A stretch of DNA of 64,000 bases. Origin: Branchiostoma floridae. Lineage: Eukaryota > Chordata > Leptocardii > Amphioxiformes > Branchiostomatidae. The stretch is from positions 5,980,165 to 6,044,164 of the forward strand of contig NC_049979.1 in assembly GCF_000003815.2 (NCBI RefSeq), read 5' to 3'. Positions 34,101 through 46,100 of the stretch are shown here, one piece after another. Both the position numbers and the translations under genes were made by a program. The notes beneath the pieces are model-generated. The model searched no databases, was not told the DNA's origin, and worked only from the letters and a program-made list of their open reading frames with translations. The first letter of the stretch is position 1. Every line of letters starts with the position of its first letter.

Positions 34101-37100
34101 ACTAACACATTAACATAATTTATGCATGGTGTTGTTCATCATTGACTAACGTACACATGTCAGTTATAAAATTCCCATTATTAATCATAAAGTGGTTCTG
34201 CAATTTTTACATAAATTATGCAAATAAGTTCCTCATTACCATATTTGGTATCTGCTTATATTCCACCTATTATAATTAACATGTGTTACATGTATTGAGG
34301 TCCAGTTATTGAAAACAATGGAACTATACAATTTCCTGATTAATTATGCAAATTAAGTCCTCATCTGCATAACATGTATATCATTATGAACTTCTTTGCC
34401 TAAGCTACCCGCATGCCTAAAATGCAGGCAATCTGTCGTTCCTGTCTGTAGTTATCCTCTTTGGAGTGTCTTGACAAAAACACCCCTGCAGTTCCACAAT
34501 TAAATGTTAGGGGGCTGAAACTTGCCCCACTTTGTCATGACACCGAAAGCTATCTACCACCAAAATGTCAAGGCCATAGCATGTCTCGAACTAGAGATAC
34601 ATTGAAAAACTGCTATGATAGAATATTCTCATTAATTATGCAAATGTACTTTTGTTTTCCATAATTAGTATCTTATCTTGTAAAACATTGTCTAAGGTAC
34701 CTACATACCAAAAATGATGAAAATCCGTTGTTCCCTTCTTGAGTTATCGTCTTCAAAAGTTTTTGACAAAAATGCCTCTGCTTTCCCAAAACTAGACGCT
34801 AGGGGGCCCAAACTTATGTCACTTATTCCTGAGCACAAGAGCTATCTAACACCCCAAAATCGTGATCATAGCTTGCTCAGAACACGAGATAGCAAACCCG
34901 GAAGTTGCGGTGCAGTACCAAGGTAAGCCGCTAGGGGGCCCAAAATTTGTTTGTTTGTTTATTTTTATTTATCCAGGGGTACATGTCGCCTGACCGGCGT
35001 TTTTCAAAGATCCCTGGGGGGAAACCCCGTACATACATAACAATAAAATCTAATCATTTCCAGCTTTCATCACACCCTACCAACACGCCAAGTATGAAAC
35101 CAATCCACCAAGCCGTTCTTGAGTTATCTTGTTTACACACACACACACAGACAGACAGACACACAGACAAACACGGGGTAAAATATAACCTCCATGACAT
35201 TTCATGGAGGTAATAAACAAATGGAAACACTGGCTCAGACACCAGGCAAGTCTGTAAGTCAAGTTCTTGCTCAGAGTGTTTCAGGGAGCAGTGACTGTCC
35301 CAAGGGACATGCATCAACATGAGGACTGCATGCTGTACATTAGTGCCACCATGCAGCCATATCCAGAACTGCAACACCATAGCAGCATGGATTACTGTAA
35401 ATATCAAAATATTCACAGTGCTTCTATCATTGCGATTTCAGCAGTGACCTCTCTACTATGAATTCATGACACTGAGTATACTTATCTATTCATTTAAGAA
35501 TATACATTTTCTATGTTTTATCTTCTGTGCTATAGAATAGTTTTAACTCCCAACTGAAAACACTGTGAGAACATCCTTGCCTTTCTTATCGCAAAATTAA
35601 GTGAAAATAAATATGAGAAACATCATCTCACCTCTGGGGCCCTGTACAGCAGCGTCTGCAGTTCAAAGTCATCGTAGTACAGCGAAATCTCCTCAGGCAC
35701 CGAGTGGATCGCGTTTCCAAAGTCTATAACCTTCACATTGTCAAGGTCACCTGGAGCAGAACGTGTGACAAAACAGTATAACTTTGTTGTGGGACTTTTA
35801 TCATGCTGCTTTTTTCTGGAGCAGCCAACAAATCTATTTTCAAAATGTTCAACCGATACAAACACTATTCAAGACTTTTGGTGACCATCTGTCACTTCCT
35901 GAGACTGCAGGTAGGTGGCGCTGCTACAGTATAAAGAATGCGGTTGCAAACATGACTGTCTGTATCCCCCTTATCAAAGTTCAAGACGGTAATTCAATTT
36001 CCTAGCCGCAGTACTAGTGAAATGCAGAACCAGGCTTAATTGTTATCCTACGATTTACCAACTTAATAGAACTGTTCACAGCTTACCTGATACTGCTAAT
36101 ACATTCTCAGGCTTCAGGTCTGCGTGGATCACATTGCCTCTGCAGGGGAACAGCACAAGGAATTTGAATTTTGTGGGGAGTATCTTCATTTAAGTATCTG
36201 CAAACCTTATAAAATACAAAGCCTATCCTACTACTTAAGGAAGACCTGTTTCCTTTTCACCACACCTGGAGGCAGATCTGAGCTGCCAGCTCCTTCCTCA
36301 CCTGAGTAAGAACCCGAGCACCTGCAGCAGCTGGATCGCAACCTTCTTAATGATGGAGAGTTTCTGGGGTAACAATAGGAAATAGTGCTGAAAATTAGTA
36401 CATCTTAATTCAGGCTACATTTCTGAATAGAACAAAAATGTGGCAGTGTGTTTTTCCTACAAGGCTCTTGCCTGTCCTGACTGGGAATTTTTGTCCTCAT
36501 CATGGTATAATGCTCATTATCAAAGCATTTAACAATGTTATTGAGTGGAGTTTTCTAAAGGTTGTGGTGCAGGGGTAGGGTTAGGGTGTGCAGGTGTGTA
36601 GGACAGGTGTGTATGGCAGGTAAACCTTATAGCTTAGCAGGTAGACATTACCTCCTCAGGTGAGTGGAGTTTCCTAAAGTAGTGGTGCAGGGGTGTGGGG
36701 TTGAGCAGCTCAAACACCATGCAGTAGTGCTCGTCAAACGTGAAGAAATTCTGAAGAACAAAAACGTTACAACAGTATCACGACTTTGTCACTGATGTAC
36801 CAGGAAATCATTTCAAGAACATCATTCATCTACTTAAGCCTCGTTCATGACGCAAAAATTTAAAGGCCTTGCTTCCAGGGACCACAGCTACAACGGAAGA
36901 ATTTGTCAAGATAGCATCAGCAGAAGAACCGTGGCTTTTCAGCAAGGCAGCGAGAGGAATAATGCAGCCCTCCTGCAAGTGGTGACCGGGCTGTTGGACG
37001 AGAAGCTGTGTGATTTAAAGAGAGCTAACGAGTCAGCCACTGATCAGCAGCTTCAAGAGATAAAGAGACTGAAGACTTCAAGAGAAAAGGCAATGAAGAT

Positions 37101-40100
37101 CAGTACAAGTTCAACATGGAGCCGCAGGAGAAGATGGCAGAAGGCGACGCGGCGCTAGACGAAGGGAAGACAGACATTGCTGTGGAACAGTTACAACAAG
37201 GTGAACAATCTCTTGCTAGTAGGCAGAAGTCAATTCTGTTAGCTGATAAGTCAGAGAATGGGTGAGCTATGGTATAGGAGTACGAAAAATAGATGCCGTG
37301 CAGTTGCTTGATTAATATTTTGCATTATGAAAGGACTTGTTGCCAAAATGTTGATAGCACTGATTTCAGCCCTTAAGTACGAGACCACACCAAAACAAAA
37401 ACTACCTAACACAATCTTACTGACCAGGAGTCTCACACAGCGGGAGATGTCCTCAGGGTCAGCCAGGTTCAGCCTCCGGATACAGTCTGCTTCCTGGACA
37501 CAACAGCAAGCAAGCATTCAGTTGACCAATACGTATCAATATATAAATTAGCAAGTCAGTCAACTTATCTATCTATCGATCAATGTATCTATAATCAACC
37601 AATGTATCAAAGTATACAGGCTTGACACTGTGTGAAAGTGAAGTGCATGAAACTAACGTTTTGTAACTGTGGTCACATTTTGGTTTGACCATTTCATATA
37701 CATGACGACATGTCAGCAACTTAAAAAATTTACTGGAAATCAGAACAACTGTATTTCATTCCCATATCGTTAATGCATGACTGTATGTGTAGGAAGAAGC
37801 TAAGATAGTAACTAGGGGCGTGGTACTCACCTGGTAACCAAGGGCATGGTAGTTGACATGGAGAATCTTGATGGAGACCAGGTTGTTGTCTCGGCGGAAG
37901 GTGTCCTGGGGAAACATGTGAACATCAAATCTGTAAGTCTGGGAGATCTGAGATAGTCTTGGCTGTAACTTGCCTGCAACTAGCTGCTGCCTCATCTCAC
38001 TGCATGTGTATCTGTACTAGCTTTGGGGCAAACATTTATTCCATTTATCACAAGGCGAAACTAGGTGCATACCCACCTTTACAAGCTGTCCAAACATGCA
38101 CAGTTTGAAAGACAGTGATTAAATCTACACTACAGTTTAGGTCTTTTATTTCAACATGTGCAGTGCCGGAAAACATGTGACATGTCCACCACTACTGTCA
38201 GTTTCAGTGTACCACAGAACATCAAGTAAAAAGTCAAAGTCTCTAAGCATTAAAAACAAGTTATACTTAATCGATTTTCAAATTAGTTGACTCAAGTGCA
38301 GACCAGGCCAGGCACTTGTTTTCACCACGCAGTAACTGTCATCATTATTCTCTTTATTGCCTTTTACCTGCTGTTTTGAATTCTCAGTTATTTCCTACCC
38401 GGTATTCATGTCATTAACTGGGACGATTGTGTCTCTGATGGACTTCATTTCCCTTCCACCCTCAGGCAAGGAATATAATAGACTTCCAATCACAGATCCA
38501 CACAATACAAAGTTAACGTTACACAAGCAACTGGAAATGTTATGTAACAGTCAGACATTTCAGCTAACATCTGCTGTCTTTTGTCAGTAACTCAATGAAC
38601 GACTCCTGTCCATGCCATTATTTGGGTGTAATAAGCTGGAGATAGACTTGATTTTTCGGCCACATTACTGACAAATGCCAGCTTGTAGCCAACGCTAGCC
38701 CTAGGCAGTACTGAATATATCAATTATATGATTTCTTTCCTCTTACCCTGCACTTGCAGAGTGTCCTTAGGGAAGAAATGCAATCAATAAACTGTCATTA
38801 CATCACTCCATTCCTTTTAATATGCCATTATTTAGGAGGTTCCCATCAACAGATTTTTCTCCAAATTAGTCACTACAGTTGCTCTCAGGCTTTCATCCTA
38901 ATCATAAGTCTAACTGACTTGATTCTTTTCAATTTGCATCATTTCTGTTGAACCTATTCTAGAGAACTAATTTTCCAGCGAGCCCTCAGGTACAGAAATG
39001 CCATGAGTAATTGGTCATTACATCACATTGTTTCCTTTCAATGCCATCATTTAGGAGGGTTTTGTCGCTTGGGTTTTCCTTCCACTATTCACACATTACT
39101 CCTAGGCTTTCAATCTAAGAATTGATTATTACAAGTTGACTGAAATTTTCTCACTACACGACAGCAAAAGAACAGTTTCCAGCTGCGCCCTTGGGCAAGA
39201 AATGTGATGAATACATTGTCATTACAGATAGATAGATGGTTTATTGTGCAACAATTGCATCAGTGACAATGTATGGCAATGTATAGATAACAGAGGTTAC
39301 AGTCTAATACTACCAGACTTTGTATAACAGAAATTACAGTCATATATATATATATATATCCCTTCATTTCTTTCATTGCCATCATTTGAGTATGTCACTC
39401 AAACTAGACTATAGCACGATAGATTTTTGAGATCGGGCTGGGGTCTGGTATCCAGGCTAACTAGACTGGAGTTTTGTTAAATGCACAATTCCTGTCTGGC
39501 CTGAGCCTTGCCGGCTGTCCTGCTGAGGTAGTCCCTGGAACTAGTCCGACAATTCAGCCGGCCAGACAACAGCAACAATCGTAATCATCAGCGCTACAAT
39601 ACAGAAATTACGGAGCGCGGACGCTGCAATAATACACTCAGCTGCAGACTGATGTGATCAACGTCCTTCAGTTTAGGTACTGTAAATTTGGGTACTTCTG
39701 CGGCGGTGGTATTTTCACGGTTTATGCGGTGACCCTTCTATTGTAAATTCATAAGACAGCAAATATATCTTTCTTACATGCTACTTTCCTACAGCATAGT
39801 TTCAACCACAAATCTAAAACCTCATTTCCCCCTACAAAATAAAACCATCACAAAAGAAGATGGATTCACAGCAAAGAGTCGACAAGAACTACATCCAGGG
39901 ACAGCTAATTAAATAACTGAAGCTGCATCAGGGCCGATCATTCTGCAGTTGTGGTCAGTGTCTTTCCACTCTGGCCTTTATCTGATGATTCTATGGTCTG
40001 ATTAGCGGTAATTAGCATAACGATGCGAATGAGGCATACGTTTCAAGGTCGTGTTAAAAAACGATGTGTCAATCCTGACACAGGCGTTGCCATGGGAACT

Positions 40101-43100
40101 AATTACATCATCTTCCAGTCTGCGAGGGTTGGAGAGACACATGCAGTCTGCGAACCCCCACACAAACATCGTTATCCGCAGCCCGAGGGGATAACAAAGC
40201 TAAGTAATGGGACCCAACGGCCTGGAAAATTGGTTTACAGCATCGGGCAGTGTTGTGGGATGTGTGGAGTTAATGATCCCATCTGTGATAATCAGGGTAA
40301 CAAGAAGAGACACAGGCCTTGTAATCAGCAGATCTGTTTCATGGGCAGTTACTGTTACGTTAACCTCTTCCTGCTACCAAACCCCCTAACCTGTACAGAA
40401 TGGGTGCCAAAACTGCAACTGCATAAGGGTAAAAAAATACTACTGTACTAGTAGCAATCAGAGTAAAGAGTTCTTCAGACTGTTGTCAGCAGATCTGTTT
40501 CATAGACCATTATTTTATAATGCACCACAGCCCTCTTCCTGTTACCACTGATTCTGCCTTAGTTAGGGGATTAGCAGCATTGAGAAGGTTAACTACACAT
40601 CAAACAATCTGCTGCACAGAGCTGGTGTCTCTGACTCTACTCAGTTTACCAGTACCAGCAATGGTGCAATTTTGCTACCAATTCTGTATAGGTTATTATA
40701 GGCAAAACTGCTCATTATCAGTAAAGGGAAGAGACTGCAGCCTTGTAGTTGCAGTCAGCAGATTTGTTTCAGTGGCAGTAAAAGAGACACTTGTAATCTG
40801 GGTACAGTGGAAGATGTGAATCAGAGCGACAGCAAAATCCAGCCTGGGAATATCACCTGGAACTTAGGACATTTCTGAAGACTGGGAAAAAATATAACTT
40901 GCAACTCTGCACAATGAAAATATGAAAGCTTCAACATATGAGTCACTAATTGAGAGATCACAAATGAATTTCACTCTTGAGTGGTACTGACAATCTGTTC
41001 TAATCTGTGTTAAGTGATGAGATACAGTAATTAGTGCAAAGGGAAGACACGCCCTATAAATAATGTAGCCTTGTACTCAGCAGGTTTGCTATGATTCATG
41101 GTAAGTTAAGGAGATACTTGTAATCAGGGTAAGCATGTTTGCGATGATTCATGGGTAGTTAAGGAGATACCTGTAATCAGGGTAAAACAGAGAGATGTCC
41201 TGAACTAGGCCTTGAGTAGTTCCCATGATCTACATTGTTGCACAGGTTTACCATATTATTACCTTCTCCAAGAAGGTCAAGTTTTCAGGAGTGTTCTTGT
41301 GTGTGTCAATATGATACTGATAGCTTGAGGATGCCTGGATCGATAGCCTTGATATTTGTTATGTGGATACAGTACTGTAGGTCTTGCTTGTTTTCAAATG
41401 GGAAGCCTTCACAAATACAAAGGAGTTTTGTTATGAATGTAATCTGCGTATAAATTAACGTCATGATTGTTGAAATGAGAAGAAATCCTTGAAATACCTG
41501 ATTCGGACGTTTGAACATTGCTGTTGCAACAATCATTGTTCGAGGGGACTTAACTTTTTTCAACTTCTGGAGCATTTCGCATCAAAACATGGGTTGTCTC
41601 AGGTGGGTATGACATAAATAAAATACAACACGGTACATTCCGCATCACCCTCGGTCCAAGCCCTCCCACTGGCTGGTACCTCAGGCCATACGGAATACAC
41701 CATGTTGTATTCTATATATACATCCTAACAAGTGTTTTGAGTGATGTACAGTATTGTTGATGTTATGATTCACATACAGGTTTATGTTATGATTTATGCA
41801 CAGTTCATCATCATATCTTGTCGCTGTAACTCCATATCCAGCGGCGGGCTGTCTCATTGGCCTCTCTTAGGTCACTGTCTGAGCAGGTGGGACCAAGTTT
41901 ACAGTTTTGCATCAAGTGCACAGTTAATATCATTATTGCCTTACATTCTTATGATATGATAAGATTGAAATGAAGAGACCTCCTTACCTCCGCCTTGAGC
42001 AGTACTGAGGAGTTTCCCTTCCCGAGGATCTCAAGGTAACGGTAGCGGCTGGCAAGTAGCGGCACTGGGGGGGGAACACAGATGGGTTAGACAAGAGTAC
42101 AAAAAATGAGTACTGGCAAAATGAGGTAAAACTTACCAAGGATGCATCTTTTATGACTAGTTTGTTTTCATATACCTCCCAGTCTAAGCAATTATTCATA
42201 ATATTAAAATGACCAAAAAGGGTTTTGTAACGGCACTGGAGGGAATACAGATGGGTTAGACAAGAGTACACGTTTATTCCTCCCTGTAACACTGGCGAAA
42301 GAGGTAAAACTTGTCAAGGATGCATTCTTTATCCCAGGCATGTTTATTCCTCCCTATAACACTGGCAAAATGAGGTAAAACCTGCCAAGGATACATCCTT
42401 TATGACTAGATTGTCTTAATATACCTCCCAGTCTAATCAATTATTCAGAATATGTTACCTATGTCTAAAAATTTTGTGTGTTTGTGTCTGGATGGATTTC
42501 CTCAGGATGAAGTGCTTGAGAAGAATTCACATTTAATCTCCATGGTAACGTTAGGATGTAAATATATAGTCTCACAAACACTCCATTTCCCCACGTGGCA
42601 CCATGCATTTAGTGGTTTGTAAATGCTGACCATAAAATTTAATACACCACTTCTAGAACTGTTAGAACCCATCTTATCCTATAGGCAGCGCATTTCTCAA
42701 ACAGGGTTTTCCAGTTCACTTTCAATCTTTGCAAAACCACTTTGGGTCAAAGTGTGTGAAATAAAGACATCCATTACAACAAACTGGCAGTATTTATGTT
42801 GCATGTAAGCAGAGTCTGCAGGTTGCTGTGATTGGCACTTGATCTGTAAGAGATCCTTTACAGCGCACATCACCAGTTACCATGGCAACCAAGCATCAGG
42901 AGCGTACTGTCGGGGGTCAGCAGTAAAGCCTGTACCAGAAAGCAGGTCACTCGGACGGCGCCTGCGCAAAGGTGGACAGAACGATCATCCACGCTTTAGA
43001 CAAAGGGACAGATGAAAGCTTCTCATCCTTTTGGTCACCTTCTTTTGTAGTCGTGGATCAATAAATCCTCCTCAGTCTGTTTATCACATCTCTCACACGG

Positions 43101-46100
43101 GATCCTGTCCGTGCCATCCTCGTGTCATGTTTCTGAGCCTGCACCGACAGAACAGTACTCCTATTTGTAGAGTAACATTTCCCCGCTTAAAAGTGGAAAT
43201 GTTACTCTTCCTATGAACTAATACTCATAGCATGCTTTTTCAATTTATTCAATTTTATTTGTGCGGAGTTGTACTATCCATAAACCCTTAGGAAAGCCTG
43301 GTGGAGGCTACCTACAGAATGTGTGAGTCTTGAGACATTCTGTATTATGAGTCCTGGAGACAAGACTTTTAACTACATCTTTTCAAAATCACCCAGGAAT
43401 CACATAAAATAGGAAGAAGCCAAAATGATGCTTTGGGACATTTCTGTGCATGGACAGAAGAAATAGGAAAACCAAAAAGCCACATAGGGTGTCCTTGTCT
43501 CTGAACAGAAGGGAAAAAAAGATGAAAGAAATCAGGAAAGCTGCCTCCTTGTCTGTGAAGTGTATCTACAAAGGCCTGACAGACAAGTGCACCTCTTCTG
43601 TGGGCGGTAAAGGTTGGTGTTGTGTCCGTGGAACTAGACTAGCATGTCCTTAACTCAGCATTCCTGCCACCTCCACTCCTGTATTACCACACCACATATG
43701 GTATTCTGATGGACCGTCTGGCTACAGCTTCATATCATCTACACCTGTCTCTGGTCACAAAACAATGTCAATGGAAACCACAATACAAAACTTTCCTTCT
43801 CATCATTCTGCTATGGTAAAAGAAAATTACTTCAAAGAAAGCAAAGATTTTAATCAGTGACCACCAGGTAAGGTGTATATGAACTTACAAGCATTTATCT
43901 ATCTATTTCTGTTTGTGTTTCCTTTGACCAGAGTGGCTCAGTCAGTGTTAAGTTACTGCTTTGGTGTCCGACCCTGGCAAGACATTGCAGCTAACGTTAT
44001 ACATGAATATGAAATGCAAGAGAAGAAACTGGGCTTCCAATAAGCCAGGGATTTTAATCGGCGTATCCTGGCCGCGAGAGAGCCCGGCGCGTGTTTGTGA
44101 TCGCCCAGTAAATAATAGATATGCAGATGTGACGGCCGGGATGTCCTGGAAACTGGACCAAGCCGGTCGTGTCCTCAGCTGACAGGCTTCTCCTCCTTTG
44201 AGTGAATAATCAGCTGATCATTGGTCAGCAGACCACACAGACTTACTTCTATGGATGACATCCTCTGAAGGCCCAAAACTAATGTGGGAGGGTGATGAAA
44301 AAGAAAAATCCAGCAAAAAAAAGAAAAGAAATGCCACTAAACCACAGGACTTAACACCCAGTCCATTCTTTCCCAAGCTTGGTTCATCTTATGTTCACTT
44401 CCAGTAAGACTGTAACTTTGTAAGACAGAATCATCGCTATTTCAATAATGTTTTTATTACAATTAGAACGGTTTCAACCACAAACTCAAAATACTGCGAA
44501 AATCTCCCTTTCAACACAACTTGCAAAATTAAGCCCCTCCCCACAAATAAAAAGATTTACAGTGTAGAAGGACGGTCCAGCTTTGCGCTTGAGGCAGACT
44601 ACGCTGCATTACATGACCAACGAGGAGCCGTCTGTGCGTCTCCCTTTATTGTGCAAGAATCTATTTCTGTTACGTCTGGGATGTGTCCGGGAAAGTGGGC
44701 CGCTCCGTCGGCGCCCTCACAAGCCCACGCACCTGCCCTCTGCTGCAGGAAGCCGACACTGTGGCCACAGCTCGGTACGCGTGCAGGGCTCGAAATACCA
44801 CCTGCATATGCAGGTTAGTGCAGGTAAAATTGGAGCTGTGCAGGTATTTCTGATGTCTACCTGCAGCTAACCTGCACTGGTCCATGTACTGGGTTTTATA
44901 CATAAATGTCCTATGATGTAGGTGTATGTGGATTGTTATTAGCTGCATTGAATGTTACCACCTATTATGTATGAAAAAAATAGAAATGGTTCCTGAACAG
45001 GTTTTAGTATGATCTATGCTTCCGAAATTCAGAGTGGTGCAGGTGAAATTTGTCTGGTGCAAGTAATTTTCAATGTTACCGGCACCAGTGAAGGTATGCA
45101 GAAAAACGTATTTTGAGCCCTGCAGTGTGAACTCCAGCGCAGGCGCGTGGTGTCGGGCAGGGCACTGGTCACTTGCTCCAGTTTTCTGGACAGTGCAAGG
45201 ATGTCGTCATGTGTCTGAGACATATCATTTGATAACGCTAACATCTAGATAATGCGCGGTTGTAATCTGTAACGAGCTGTATTGCATATTTGTAGATTTA
45301 TTATTTAATTTATACTGTACATATATGCTGTCATCGTTTTTTGTGGGAGTTGCCTATGCACCTGTTTTCCCTTCCTTCTACATTGCGAAAAATTCAAATA
45401 AAAAACCTAAGGGTCTGACTACAATACACATGTTCTGTGAAGTCCATGTTACTCCACTGCAGATGAGACGTGATTAGAACAGAGTTAGCTCTTGTGTTTT
45501 CCTTATGCTTAAAGTTGAAGATTTCACCAAGTCAAAATTCACTTCACTGTTTAAAAATGGAGAAATGGAGTTTAGTAATCTGCTAAAAGAGATATAATCA
45601 CTGGATCTGAGAAACCTTATGCTGTATTCATTGCTGACCATGCCCAACAAAAATTGGAACAGTGTTAGCTCTTTTTTTTTGCTTATGCAGAGTTGAATAT
45701 CTCACCAAGACATATTTCCTTCCCTGTTTGACAATGGAGCGTTGTCATCTGCTAAAGGAGATATAATCACTAGATCTGAGAAACCTTATGCTGTATTCAC
45801 TGCTGAACATGTCAGACAATAATCCAAGCTTCTTGATGATGAGAATTTCATGTGAAACTGGGCCATGGTCCGTTTCTGTGGACACCTGATCACCGGATGT
45901 ATTGTTGTGAGAAAGACAGCAGACAAACGTTAATCTCTTGTACTAAAGAACTTTTATTTGATCCGTCACACGCCCGCGTCTGGCTTCATGTACAGAACAG
46001 CAGGTGCAAAAACCACACCAGAGTGGCGCCAGGGTGGACGTTCTGTTCCTGATCTCTGGCCCTGCCAAGAGGGCAAAAAACAGGGAATAACCACGGACGT

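Noticed and set aside
40023-40451. 142-codon plus-strand frame in kinase intron 4
   Set aside because: Overlaps degenerate repeats, has no family motif and no splice partners.
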